Assembly: GCA_002937455.1 (NCBI GenBank)
Contig: PTJZ01000001.1
Location: forward strand, 379,605-443,604
Origin: Alphaproteobacteria bacterium MarineAlpha11_Bin1
GTDB taxonomy: Bacteria > Pseudomonadota > Alphaproteobacteria > MPNO01 > UBA830
Length of the DNA stretch: 64,000 nt
Direction: 5' to 3'
Part shown: piece by piece, positions 30,527-39,803 of the stretch
Layout: every line of letters begins with the position of its first letter
Numbering within the stretch: the stretch's first letter is position 1
Notes under the pieces: generated by a model
What the model was told of the DNA's origin: nothing
What the model saw: the letters and a program-made list of their open reading frames with translations, nothing else
Database searches by the model: none
Made by a program: the position numbers and the translations under genes

Positions 30527-30818
30527 GAGCAGTGGAACCAAGGCCCACCGCTCATATTAAGATCGACATCTTCGGCAGGGAGAGCAGCCGGGCATTCCAG
30601 CTTGACAGCTGAAAACCCGATCCTAGAGAGCCGCGACCAGATAACTGGGCATTCGTCCCCGGTTCGCGGCGCGCCTATCCCTAGGGTAATATCGATTTCG
30701 CCAGGATCCTGTGCCGGCGGCATTCGATCCATGATGAAATGCTTCTAGATAACGGTTGCGCCCAAGGTAGCGACCGCAGTTTGGAATATAATTCCATCTC
30801 TTTGGTCTGCCGCGGAAT

Positions 30819-31886
30819 CTACTCAGCAGCGACCGCCATTTCTCCCTGCTCTTCCGCTATTTTGCGGTCGATCATATTACGTGCTGCGATAGAACCCGCA
30901 TCCTGAATCGTGTCAATCACGGGCTTATCATCCCAGTTTTCCTGTTGCTTGTTAAAGACCTCCCAATCCTGATGAAACGCCGTGAATATCTGCTTATAAG
31001 ACATCTCGGTCATTTCGTCGGTAACCGGCTTACCTTCTATCTGATAGGCATTTGACCAGAAATAATGTGTTGTGGTTTCAGTTTCGGGCGTCACAAAATT
31101 GAGATTGTGAAAGCCAAACCCGCCACTAGGAACTGGAAGATCAATATCAGTGAACCCGAAATCTTTTCCTCCCGCGGCACCCTTGGCCGCCCCGGTAAAC
31201 AGGCGTACGGCTCCCGGCATCTGAAATTCGATTATCTGCCATCTATCAACAATGTCGTTTTCAGTCCAACCACCCATTTTCTGATAGGTCGGCGCCGGAT
31301 TTTGCCCTACCGTCCATCTCGCGACGGTTACAGAGTCGTCATTCTTCAACGTACGGATCCTGGCCGCCTCTGCCACTGCGGCGTTTCCAATTGTCGAGCG
31401 GTGCACAAAGCCGAGATGTGAGAGATCGAGAAGGTTGTCTACGACCAATTTATAGTCGCATTTGACATAAAAATAAGTGCCCTTGTCACCCCAATCGTCA
31501 GAGGTTTTCCAAGGATAAGGAACGATTAGACCGTCGTCAGCAAGCGCCGGGTCACCCATCCAAATCCATACCCAGTTATATTTTTCAACGATCGGATATG
31601 TGCTGACCTCAGCCCCTGGCGGGATCTTAGATTGGCCGGGCACGTGAATGCACTTACCTGCCGTATCAAACTGTAGGCCGTGATAATAGCACTCGAGCTT
31701 ATCCCCGACGAGGTGGCCCTTAGACAGGGGCATACGGCGATGGCAGCAGCGGTCCTCAAAAGCTAACGGCGTTCCGTCCTCTTTTCGCCAGAAAACGATA
31801 TTCTCATTGCAGATGGTGCGGGCCATCGGAGTTCGGTTAATTTCCTCCGGCTGTGCACAGACGTACCATGTATTCCTGAGAAACAT
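30819..31886 (-). CDS. Rieske aromatic ring-hydroxylating oxygenase / O-demethylase, alpha subunit (VanA-like)
   Basis: 355-residue oxygenase. The N-terminus MFLRNTWYVCAQPEEI is typical of vanillate O-demethylase-like enzymes. The Rieske 2Fe-2S ligands are the CxH of DRCCHRRMPL and CxxH of LECYYHG, 17 residues apart. The mononuclear iron site is in DNLLDLSHLGFVH. No reductase (VanB) gene is adjacent. GAGGG precedes the ATG. Confidence 0.9.
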   Translation of the reverse strand: MFLRNTWYVCAQPEEINRTPMARTICNENIVFWRKEDGTPLAFEDRCCHRRMPLSKGHLVGDKLECYYHGLQFDTAGKCIHVPGQSKIPPGAEVSTYPIVEKYNWVWIWMGDPALADDGLIVPYPWKTSDDWGDKGTYFYVKCDYKLVVDNLLDLSHLGFVHRSTIGNAAVAEAARIRTLKNDDSVTVARWTVGQNPAPTYQKMGGWTENDIVDRWQIIEFQMPGAVRLFTGAAKGAAGGKDFGFTDIDLPVPSGGFGFHNLNFVTPETETTTHYFWSNAYQIEGKPVTDEMTEMSYKQIFTAFHQDWEVFNKQQENWDDKPVIDTIQDAGSIAARNMIDRKIAEEQGEMAVAAE

Positions 31887-32032
31887 TTTTTATTCCCTCA
31901 AATTTAGAATTAAACTTTAGCTTAGTGCCTTTAAGAGGTTGGTTCAATAAATTACGATCCGGATACTTGCCGGGACCCCATGAGGTTTCTATAGAAGAGT
32001 CCAAAGACTCAGGTTTATCTTAGGAGGTAGAG

Positions 32033-32431
32033 ATGGAAAACCGTGCTTTTTATCCTGAAAAAATGCAAATGCCTTTGGGTCTTTATGCTCACGGCGTGGA
32101 GGTTCCCGAAGATGCCAAGCTGACTTTCGTGGCGGGACAGGTAGGTATGGATTTCGGCGGGAATGTACCGGACGATTTTGAGGGCCAAGCGCGAAATGCT
32201 TGGAATAATTGCCTCGCCGTTCTCGAACACAACCGCCTTCGCGTCAGTGACGTGGTCCACGTAAAGCATTTTATCACTGATGCTGCAAACATGGAATTGT
32301 ACAACATGATAAGGGCTGAATTTTTGGGCGAAAACAGACCAACGTCAACCCTTCTGATCGTTGCGGGACTAGCCGATCCCCATTTCTTGGTTGAGGTTGA
32401 AATGATTGCTGCATCGACACGAAAGGCATAG
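32033..32431 (+). CDS. RidA family protein
   Basis: 132-residue trimer-forming Rid-family protein. The conserved arginine is in ENRPTSTLLIVAGL and the C-terminal VEVEMIAA is typical. RidA proteins remove reactive enamine/imine intermediates, though catabolic subgroups act on other substrates. Strong AGGAGGTAGAG ribosome-binding site. Confidence 0.9.
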   Translation: MENRAFYPEKMQMPLGLYAHGVEVPEDAKLTFVAGQVGMDFGGNVPDDFEGQARNAWNNCLAVLEHNRLRVSDVVHVKHFITDAANMELYNMIRAEFLGENRPTSTLLIVAGLADPHFLVEVEMIAASTRKA

Positions 32432-32465
32432 GAAACTTTATTTGGTCAAGGTTTTGAGTTCCCTA

Positions 32466-34169
32466 TCACTCTGCTAAAATAGTGTTTGCTACCTTCTCTG
32501 CCATCATCATGGTAGGAAAATTTGTATTCGCACGTGGCACCCTTGGCATAATTGATGCATCACAGATACGCAGACCTTCTACCCCGTAGACCCGAGCTGA
32601 TGAATCGGTCACAGCACCAGGATCGTCCGCCGCTCCCATCCGGCAGGTGCACGACGCATGCCAGTGGCCAGTCACAGAAGTGCGCACCCATTCGGTAATA
32701 GCTTCATCGTCTTCGAGCAGTTCTCGGAGCGTCGGGCCTTCGCGGATAACATTATCGATAAAAGCACGCCGAATCGGGCCGCCAAGATCCATCAGTGAGG
32801 CGGCGATCCAGGTTTTAAATTTATTAGCCGTATTGAAGTCACCCACCTTACGTACTCTCTCTGAATAGGCGGCGGGAAAAACATCGTGTACCGCATTTTG
32901 TACAGCCTCATGTTGGTGCATCCGAGCAAGCATTCGGGTCGCCCGGACTATCCGCAATAGGTCTCGCTCGTCAGAACACATGTTGAAATCGACATTGGGT
33001 TCGACACCTGGGTTTGCTGAGATAAGCGTTACCTCGCCAGTCGAGAATGAATTATTAACCCAGACCATTGTTGCACCAATCCGGTCACCTAGCGGGTGCC
33101 AGGCCGATTTATTGGTTGGCACTATAAACATATCGCCGGGTCCACACCCCTCAACACCCGACGAGTATCGTATACAAGCGATCATCTGACGGCGCATACC
33201 GGCAGGTAGCCGAGCCGGCTTCTTCATGAATGACGCGATTGATACGCCCGGGTGCTCCATCAAATGCTGGCCTACCCCCTCGCGATCAGCGACTATATCA
33301 ATGCCCAGATGAGACAGCTTTGCGGCGGGCCCAATACCGGACCGCATTAAGATCGCTGGCGAGTGGGTCGATCCGCCCGAGACGATCACTTCGTTAGCAC
33401 GAATCTTTTGAATGCCTTCAGCGGTTCTGACGGTGAGACTGGTCAGGCGTTTACCATCAAAATTCAGACGTTGCACCTCGGCCCGGTCAAGGATGGTGAA
33501 GTTGTGTCGGGCTCGAACCTCTTTAGTAAGATAGGCGACATTGGCGGATACCCGCTTGTCATCAATGTTAGATATGGTGACCGGAAAGTAACCATCCTCG
33601 AAGTCGGCGTTCATATCGCCAAAATATTTGAAACCCTCGGCGTTCGCCGCATTCATTATCGCAGCGGTATACCCGGGCCAAACATCAGGAAATAGGCGGC
33701 GCACCCCAATCGGACCTTTATTTCCGTGAAGCGGCCCATCAAAATCACGGTCCGACTCCATTTTTTTAAAGAATGGCAGCACGTCATCCCAACCCCAGCC
33801 CGAGGCGCCGCGCTCGACCCAGTCTTCATAATCCAGCGGGCTGCCACGGTTGGCCATCATGCCGTTGATTGACGAACCGCCTCCTATTACTCGGCCTTGT
33901 TGGTAGAGCTTATCGGGCCTGGTGTCGGGCATATTCCCCGGTCGTGGCGAAACAGTGACGCGCAGATTGCTCCAGATAAACCGCTTGTCGTTATACGCAA
34001 CCCCCGCGAACCCGTCCTGCAGCTGGTCAGGCAGGTTATCCGGTAAGTAGTCCGACCCTGCTTCGACCAATAGAACGTTGTTTGTCGAGCGTTCGCTTAA
34101 CCGGCTCGCCATTACACAGCCGGCCGAACCACCCCCGACAATGACGTAATCGTAAACGGTATCGGTCAT
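32466..34169 (-). CDS. GMC family oxidoreductase (choline dehydrogenase-like)
   Basis: 567-residue FAD enzyme. The dinucleotide-binding loop is VIVGGGSAGCVMASRLSE, the GMC signature 2 is SGGSTHSPAILMRSGIGP, and the C-terminal active-site region has VTGHWHASCTCRMG followed by RANTNFPTMMMAEK. It oxidises a primary alcohol; the substrate cannot be read from sequence. It converges on ridA. Confidence 0.92.
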   Translation of the reverse strand: MTDTVYDYVIVGGGSAGCVMASRLSERSTNNVLLVEAGSDYLPDNLPDQLQDGFAGVAYNDKRFIWSNLRVTVSPRPGNMPDTRPDKLYQQGRVIGGGSSINGMMANRGSPLDYEDWVERGASGWGWDDVLPFFKKMESDRDFDGPLHGNKGPIGVRRLFPDVWPGYTAAIMNAANAEGFKYFGDMNADFEDGYFPVTISNIDDKRVSANVAYLTKEVRARHNFTILDRAEVQRLNFDGKRLTSLTVRTAEGIQKIRANEVIVSGGSTHSPAILMRSGIGPAAKLSHLGIDIVADREGVGQHLMEHPGVSIASFMKKPARLPAGMRRQMIACIRYSSGVEGCGPGDMFIVPTNKSAWHPLGDRIGATMVWVNNSFSTGEVTLISANPGVEPNVDFNMCSDERDLLRIVRATRMLARMHQHEAVQNAVHDVFPAAYSERVRKVGDFNTANKFKTWIAASLMDLGGPIRRAFIDNVIREGPTLRELLEDDEAITEWVRTSVTGHWHASCTCRMGAADDPGAVTDSSARVYGVEGLRICDASIMPRVPRANTNFPTMMMAEKVANTILAE

Positions 34170-34376
34170 GTTGACTCCCGTCGCAACGTCCTAGCAGTTC
34201 ATCCACAGCAAGTTTTAATTCCGCGTATAGAAAAACAGTCATAACCTCGATGAACAAGTAGAATTAAAGTCCGGAAAAACTTATCCAAGTATTAAATCTC
34301 TTGCCCCTTGTATACCGCCACTTTTTCGAACAAGTTTCTAGGGACGGAGAGTACATAATAGATAGAGGAAAGAAAG

Positions 34377-35132
34377 ATGGGAAAACTTGATGGGCGTGTA
34401 GCGGTCGTTACCGGCGGGGGTCGCGGTATTGGTGTTGAATACGCAAAGGTTCTAGCGGCGGAGGGCGCGATGGTCGCCGTGACCGATATCGTCGACACCG
34501 AAACTACTGTCAATATAATCAAACAATCAGGCGGAGAGGCTATCGGTATCCATTGCGATGTGACTGATACGGATAATATTAAAGCTATGGTTTTAGAAAC
34601 AATCGATACGTACGGTAAGATTGACATTCTGGTTAATAACGCAGCGCTTTTCGCTGATCTTAAACAAGGTTCTTTTCTTAATATCGACGAAGCCGAATGG
34701 GACCGCGTGATGCAAATCAATACCCGTGGAGTGTTCAGTTGCACCAAGGCGGTCGTGCCAGAAATGAAAAGAAATGGCTACGGAAAGATCATTAACATCG
34801 CTTCAGGTACCGTATTTAAGGGTACACCCATGATGCTGCATTACGTCAGTTCTAAAGGAGCACAAGTAGCGTTTACCCGCGCGCTGGCTCGCGAAGTAGG
34901 CGATGATGGAATTACCGTAAATTGCATTGCACCCGGCCTAACTATGAGCGAGAAAGTCTTGGATGATCCGCAATGGGATGCGATTAAAGATGGTAATACG
35001 GCAACCCGAGCGATTAAGCGCGAACAAATGCCGGAAGACTTAATTGGCACTCTTGTTTTCTTTTCATCTTCGGACTCTGATTTTATCACGGGACAAACCC
35101 TCGTGGTCGACGGCGGTTCAGCGATGCATTAA
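34377..35132 (+). CDS. SDR family NAD(P)-dependent oxidoreductase
   Basis: 251-residue classical short-chain dehydrogenase. VVTGGGRGIGVEYAKV is the cofactor loop, ILVNNAALF the NNAG-type motif, and INIASG with YVSSKGAQ give the Ser and YxxxK catalytic residues. GAGGAAAG precedes the ATG. A hairpin at 35160-35192 follows. Confidence 0.93.
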   Translation: MGKLDGRVAVVTGGGRGIGVEYAKVLAAEGAMVAVTDIVDTETTVNIIKQSGGEAIGIHCDVTDTDNIKAMVLETIDTYGKIDILVNNAALFADLKQGSFLNIDEAEWDRVMQINTRGVFSCTKAVVPEMKRNGYGKIINIASGTVFKGTPMMLHYVSSKGAQVAFTRALAREVGDDGITVNCIAPGLTMSEKVLDDPQWDAIKDGNTATRAIKREQMPEDLIGTLVFFSSSDSDFITGQTLVVDGGSAMH

Positions 35133-35159
35133 CAGTATTTCGAATGATCTCAAACGAAC

Positions 35160-35192
35160 GGCCTCAAGGGTGACCCCTTTTATTTTGAGGCC
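35160..35192. terminator. Hairpin after the SDR gene
   Basis: Perfect 8-bp inverted repeat GGCCTCAA / TTGAGGCC with a 17-base loop, 28 bases after the SDR stop. There is no strong T run after it, so it may be a weak or bidirectional terminator or an mRNA-stabilising hairpin. Confidence 0.5.
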
Positions 35193-35229
35193 AAATAGAT
35201 GAAATCTGCTGATACTATATTTTGATAGT

Positions 35230-36651
35230 ATGACTGATATCTTCACGACAGCAGGAGCGGCTGTAGCAGCCTACGAACACCGGCTCAAATTTCACCGTGA
35301 TCGGTTTGCCTCACGCCCATCTGTGGCCGCGCTTGAGAGCGGCGCAAACCTTCCCAGCGACATACTGCAAATTTTTATGATTCATTATGCGGCGTTCGGT
35401 ATTTCAATGACCCGTCCAGTAGAAGACTGGATTCGTAGAGCAGGAATACGATGCTGGGACTTAAACTATCGGGCGCTGGGCGATGCTTTGATCAAACATG
35501 CCGCCCATGAATCAGGGCATCATAGACTAATGGTCGCCGATCTTTGGACGCTTATCGATAAATGGAATGCGGACCACCGAGACAAAATTGACCCGATAGC
35601 AATAAGTAGGTGTAACATACCCAGTAGCGTCGAACGGTATCGAAGCTTACACGAAGAGCTTATCGCCGGGGTGACACCCTATACTCAAGTTGCGCTCGAA
35701 TATGAAATAGAATCTCTATCGGTGCGGTATGGTCCTGCTTTACTAGCCGCGGCGAGGAAAGCAGGAGCCGAGGGCGGATTTTCCTTTTTGGAAGAGCATG
35801 TCGCCCTGGATGTCGCCCACACCCAGTTTAATAAAAAGCAAATTGGAGATCTGCTAGCGGCACATCCGGAGTGCCTGGAACCCTTGATTAAAACCGGCGC
35901 CTCAGCTCTTGAAATATATGGCCAATTCATAGATGACTGTCTCACAGCAACGGTAGCATTCGGGAGTGGCGCCTCAGACGGTTTTATCTCATGCCAACTG
36001 ATCGAGCCGCCCGGTCTCTTGGGGAATAAAATACCTGAATGGCTCACGCGGATGAGATCGATGCGATCACAGATCCTATTTGAGAGTGGAGCACGCCCAG
36101 CCTTTGGACCGGGTGGGAACGCCTACGGTGACCCGGATCCGTTAGACTTTTATTGTCACCACTTACTCCTACAAGATCGCGAAATGCTGGTTGGCGCTGT
36201 ACGTCTAACAAAACCCGGGATCAGTTCTTTGCCTTCACTTGTCGATACCGCATTTGGACGCTCAAACGTCCGTAAGATCCTCTCGGAAGTAGGCGTTCGA
36301 CGAGAGGCTTGTGCGGAAGCCAGCCGGCTGGTCGTTATGCCAGAATATAGAAACGGTTTTAATCCTCGAATACTTTTTGCCGGGCTTTGGGCGCTTGCAG
36401 TCGAGTTAAATGCAGATACAATTATAGCCGCCGTTGGCACCGCGAACCGCCAAGATCGGATGTTTTCGATGCTAGGCGCCGACATACTGGCCGAAGCCGG
36501 ATACACTGATGCTCCGCTCTTCAATGATAAACTCCGGCTCGCCTATTTTATTATCGAGCCAGATGCACCTCCTAATTATCCCGAACTCGATCATATGCGG
36601 GAATTCGTCAGACGTTCTCTACCCCACGCGTCGTCGGAACTCTCTGCTTAG
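35230..36651 (+). CDS. Fusion: heme-oxygenase-like diiron oxidase domain + autoinducer-synthase/FeeM-like GNAT acyltransferase domain
   Basis: 473 residues. Residues about 40-235 look like a heme-oxygenase-like diiron oxidase (UndA/CADD/SznF type): histidines and Glu in KHAAHESGHH (90-98), glutamates at 157-161, and the H190-x3-D194-x2-H197 pattern in EEHVALDVAHTQF, the spacing of that family's last iron ligands. Residues about 300-445 resemble the LuxI/FeeM acyltransferase fold: LQDREMLVGAVRL, then ACAEASRLVVMPEYR carrying the E-x-S-R motif. It could acylate a small molecule and oxidise it in one polypeptide. The domain calls come from motif reading only. Confidence 0.65.
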   Translation: MTDIFTTAGAAVAAYEHRLKFHRDRFASRPSVAALESGANLPSDILQIFMIHYAAFGISMTRPVEDWIRRAGIRCWDLNYRALGDALIKHAAHESGHHRLMVADLWTLIDKWNADHRDKIDPIAISRCNIPSSVERYRSLHEELIAGVTPYTQVALEYEIESLSVRYGPALLAAARKAGAEGGFSFLEEHVALDVAHTQFNKKQIGDLLAAHPECLEPLIKTGASALEIYGQFIDDCLTATVAFGSGASDGFISCQLIEPPGLLGNKIPEWLTRMRSMRSQILFESGARPAFGPGGNAYGDPDPLDFYCHHLLLQDREMLVGAVRLTKPGISSLPSLVDTAFGRSNVRKILSEVGVRREACAEASRLVVMPEYRNGFNPRILFAGLWALAVELNADTIIAAVGTANRQDRMFSMLGADILAEAGYTDAPLFNDKLRLAYFIIEPDAPPNYPELDHMREFVRRSLPHASSELSA

Positions 36652-36672
36652 TAGCTTAGCCGCTAAAGGTCC

Positions 36673-37281
36673 TCATCTATGTTCGGGGGCGGATCGCAGG
36701 AGCGGGAACAAAGCCATCCCGGCAAAGAATCCTCCCGTGTGAGCTTCCCAACTGATATTGCCGCCGCCGAGTAAAGCGTATCCAACATTCACAATCATCA
36801 TTAAAAGCGAATATTGCAGAATGTCCTTGCCTGAAGGCTTGGAAAATCCATCCCGGCCACGTAGTAGGACATAGCCTCCGGCGCCCAGCAACCCAAAGGC
36901 GGCACCTGATGCGCCCACCAAGACATCGCTTGCACCCCAATTCAGTGCTGAATGAACAAGTGATCCGCAAACACCGGTCGCGACAAAAAATGCGAAGAAC
37001 CGTTTCTGAGACATATGCGGCAAAATCTGTGGGGAAATTATAATAACCCACATCGAATTTACGAGGAGATGTGACCATCCTCCATGAATAAACACTGATG
37101 TAACCGCACCATAGATCCAGACTGGATCAAAATGACCGGCGCGAAAAGGGTTGAAGCCCAGGAAATAGATCAGGTAGGCATCTAAGTCCGGTGGCAACAC
37201 CGTGCGGACAAGCTGAACAGCGGAGAGAACTATCAGGATTCTTAAAGTAACCGGGGATAGAGAAAGGGAATTATTGTTCAT
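36673..37281 (-). CDS. Rhomboid family intramembrane serine protease
   Basis: 202-residue protein with about six membrane segments. The serine is in GASGAAFGLLGAGG and the histidine in SWEAHTGGFFAGMAL, forming the catalytic dyad within the membrane. HGGWSHLLVNSMW is the conserved HxxxN-containing stretch. It converges on the diiron/GNAT fusion gene. Confidence 0.92.
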   Translation of the reverse strand: MNNNSLSLSPVTLRILIVLSAVQLVRTVLPPDLDAYLIYFLGFNPFRAGHFDPVWIYGAVTSVFIHGGWSHLLVNSMWVIIISPQILPHMSQKRFFAFFVATGVCGSLVHSALNWGASDVLVGASGAAFGLLGAGGYVLLRGRDGFSKPSGKDILQYSLLMMIVNVGYALLGGGNISWEAHTGGFFAGMALFPLLRSAPEHR

Positions 37282-37351
37282 CCAGTTTTTCGTCCGATTG
37301 TTTTCTGGTCAGTAATAAAATTACTGGCGGGTACGAGCTTTATGCACCAAT

Positions 37352-38233
37352 TCACAGGACAGCCAGCAACAGCAATGGAAGAGTTACGAAGGAAATACCC
37401 GTAGATACGATCACCATTCCGGCGACTTCCTCCGGCTTACGTTCGTATTTTTGCGCGAATAGGTAGCTAGACACCGCGACCGGCATCGCGCTCTGGATGA
37501 TAACGATAGCCCACGCGGCACCCTCTAAAGAAAAGGCTTCAGCAATTGCAAAACCTATACCTATACCCATCGCAAGTCGGAATACGCCAAGGAATGAGCT
37601 ACGCGCGATACCGCCGGTTTTCAGTTGAAGGAGGGATACGCCTAGCGATACCAATTGTGCCGGGATCACCATCCCACCAAGTAAGTCAGTGGTATTGAAG
37701 ATCCATTCTGGGAGGGGCGTGCTGGTTAGCTGCAACGCCACGGCGATGGCAACCGCGTAGATAACTGGTGCCGTCGCTAGTTTCTTAAACGAAAAACTTC
37801 CCGCGGCGATCGCAGCACCGAGTGTAAACGTACCTATCGCACCAAAAGTAAAATAAACTATAGCTAACGCGAGCCCCTCATTACCAAACGCATAGTACGA
37901 CACTGGTAGTCCCATGCTACCGGTAAGAGGAAAAATTAGAGACGGAAGATAAGAGGGGATGTCGAGTCGCATAAGTTTGATCAGCACGAGGGCGATAATC
38001 GTAAAAGCGGTGTAACAGGCGATCGTTGCTAGCGCGACCTCCATCATGGCCTCAGCTGTTAGGGTAACTTTCTGAAAGGTGGACAGGATCAGACAGGGTG
38101 CCCCAATATTGTACACAAGCGAGGTAACTAATTTTGAGTCGAAAGCGGTTCCGATCCTAGCCCACAGGACTCCCAATCCGACGCAGATAAACACCGGCAC
38201 AATTATATTGGTGAGTTGGATAATCGTTTCCAT
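37352..38233 (-). CDS. AEC family transporter (auxin efflux carrier-like), copy 2
   Basis: 293 residues, about ten hydrophobic helices in two five-helix halves. N-terminal NIIVPVFICVGLGVLWARIG and central PLTGSMGLPVSYYAFGNEGL are family marks. It is encoded two bases downstream of a paralogue of equal length. AEC proteins carry organic acids such as malate or malonate; the substrate here is unknown. Confidence 0.88.
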   Translation of the reverse strand: METIIQLTNIIVPVFICVGLGVLWARIGTAFDSKLVTSLVYNIGAPCLILSTFQKVTLTAEAMMEVALATIACYTAFTIIALVLIKLMRLDIPSYLPSLIFPLTGSMGLPVSYYAFGNEGLALAIVYFTFGAIGTFTLGAAIAAGSFSFKKLATAPVIYAVAIAVALQLTSTPLPEWIFNTTDLLGGMVIPAQLVSLGVSLLQLKTGGIARSSFLGVFRLAMGIGIGFAIAEAFSLEGAAWAIVIIQSAMPVAVSSYLFAQKYERKPEEVAGMVIVSTGISFVTLPLLLLAVL

Positions 38234-38235
38234 AT

Positions 38236-39114
38236 TTAGTTAAGTACCAGCCACATCAGGAACGGCAACGTAACTAGCGAGATGACAGTCGAGATCAGAA
38301 TCATACTAGCAGTATCAGCGGCGTTCCTATTGAAACGCTGGGCGAACATGTAATTGTGCACAGCGACCGGCATAGCCGCTTCTATCATTAACGCACCGCG
38401 TGCAGCTCCCTCAAGGCCAAGGCCACTGGCGATCGCGTACCCCACAGTGAACCCGCCGACTAGCTTGATTATGCAGATGATCACAATACGCCCGGCCCCT
38501 CGCGCTCGCATATTTGCAATGGCAACGCCAAGCGAGACCAACATCAACGGGATAGCAAGACCGCCGATTAATTCGGAGGCATTGGCTAGCCATACCGGTG
38601 GATTGATACCACTGATCATGAAAATTAACGCTATACCTACAGCATAGATTAGCGGATTATTGTACAGAACATCGCCTGCAAGGCGGCCAGCGTAGATGCT
38701 CCAACCCACCGTAAAACTAAAAATTGAAGACATCACAAATATGCAGATTCCGAGCGCCAGTCCCTCTGGCCCAAAAGCGAAGAGGCAGAGCGGCAGGCCC
38801 ATATTTCCGGTATTAGATGAGGTAAAGATCGGCAGGTAGGTGTGAGACGGCACTCTCATGATCCAGATAGTCGTCAGCCCGATAAAAAGAAAAAAGGTCA
38901 GTACCAGCCCGTAAGCTCCAACCATCTCGATAAAAGCTTTGGGACTAACGTTCAGGCTTGTAAGGGTCGAAAATGCCAAACACGGCATGCCAAGGTTTAA
39001 CGCCAACGCACCGACCATTCGGGTATCAAACGGCCTTCCTGTGCGACCCCAGACGAAACCTAAGCCTGCGCAAACGAATACCGGAGCAATGACCGAGATT
39101 ATTTTAAAAAGCAA
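38236..39114 (-). CDS. AEC family transporter, copy 1
   Basis: 292 residues with the same layout as its downstream neighbour: VIAPVFVCAGLGFVWGRTG, then SSNTGNMGLPLCLFAFGPEGL, and AAMPVAVHNYMFAQRFNR matching AAMPVAV-SYLFAQKYERK in copy 2. The start is TTG at 39114 with no strong ribosome-binding site; no ATG lies in frame upstream. Confidence 0.86.
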   Translation of the reverse strand: MLFKIISVIAPVFVCAGLGFVWGRTGRPFDTRMVGALALNLGMPCLAFSTLTSLNVSPKAFIEMVGAYGLVLTFFLFIGLTTIWIMRVPSHTYLPIFTSSNTGNMGLPLCLFAFGPEGLALGICIFVMSSIFSFTVGWSIYAGRLAGDVLYNNPLIYAVGIALIFMISGINPPVWLANASELIGGLAIPLMLVSLGVAIANMRARGAGRIVIICIIKLVGGFTVGYAIASGLGLEGAARGALMIEAAMPVAVHNYMFAQRFNRNAADTASMILISTVISLVTLPFLMWLVLN

Positions 39115-39209
39115 ACCAGTGTCGCCGAAAAAATTACTGGGAAGCCGCGCTTCGGCGCGGTGAGATCAGGCAGTCTAATCTATTAAGTAAGTGCGGCAAA
39201 CCATCACAG

Positions 39210-39689
39210 TCACTTTTTACGCTTGGAGTCGATATCTTCAGTAAGTTCACCTAACTCGCTCATGTCCTCGATCATCTGGCGCCAGCGGTCTTCGCCGAAT
39301 TTTTCGACGATTATCGCTTGAGCCTTTTGCCAGACCGGAGTTGCGCGATCAATGGCGGCTTGGCCTTCAACGGTGACCTTAACGACTCGCTCTCGCCGGT
39401 CGTTGCCAGCAGATATAGATACCATTCCCTGATCAGCTAATACTTTTAAATTCCGCGTGAGTGTCGTGCGATCAAGGGCAAGCCTTTCTGCGAGTTGTGT
39501 CACCGAGGCTGGCCCCATCAACGATACAGCCCCCAGCATGGTAAATTGAGTAGCTTTTACTCCGCTCGGAGCCATAATACTGTCATAGAATTCTGTCACC
39601 GCCCGGGATGCTCTTCGAACGTTGAAACACGTGCAGTGCCACGCAATTCGAACTTGGGTTGGTTCTTTTTCAATCGTTTGATCATTCAT
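39210..39689 (-). CDS. MarR family transcriptional regulator
   Basis: 159-residue winged-helix regulator. The DNA-binding part is VTQLAERLALDRTTLTRNL followed by the wing SAGNDRRERVVKVT. I chose the ATG at 39689; upstream ATGs at 39701 and beyond would place the palindrome at 39693 inside the gene. It diverges from the PduO-type gene and may control that gene or the AEC carriers. Confidence 0.88.
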   Translation of the reverse strand: MNDQTIEKEPTQVRIAWHCTCFNVRRASRAVTEFYDSIMAPSGVKATQFTMLGAVSLMGPASVTQLAERLALDRTTLTRNLKVLADQGMVSISAGNDRRERVVKVTVEGQAAIDRATPVWQKAQAIIVEKFGEDRWRQMIEDMSELGELTEDIDSKRKK

Positions 39690-39692
39690 TCC

Positions 39693-39706
39693 AGTGTACA
39701 TACACT
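39693..39706. promoter_or_regulatory. Putative MarR operator
   Basis: 14-base inverted repeat AGTGTA-CA-TACACT three bases upstream of the chosen marR start, in the marR/pduO divergent region. MarR proteins commonly bind such palindromes at their own promoters, so autoregulation is a reasonable inference. Confidence 0.5.
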
Positions 39707-39803
39707 TAACGGGGCGAATCGGCAATTATTCAATTGGGTCTATGGTATTTGTTCGGGCCGAACGATAATACAAATTCAAAGCCTTTAATTATCGGAACAC
39801 AAA

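Noticed and set aside
30499..30732. 77-codon minus-strand frame between the carriers and the Rieske gene
   Set aside because: No recognisable motif or ribosome-binding site, and it overlaps the end of the carrier gene; possibly a relic but not supportable.
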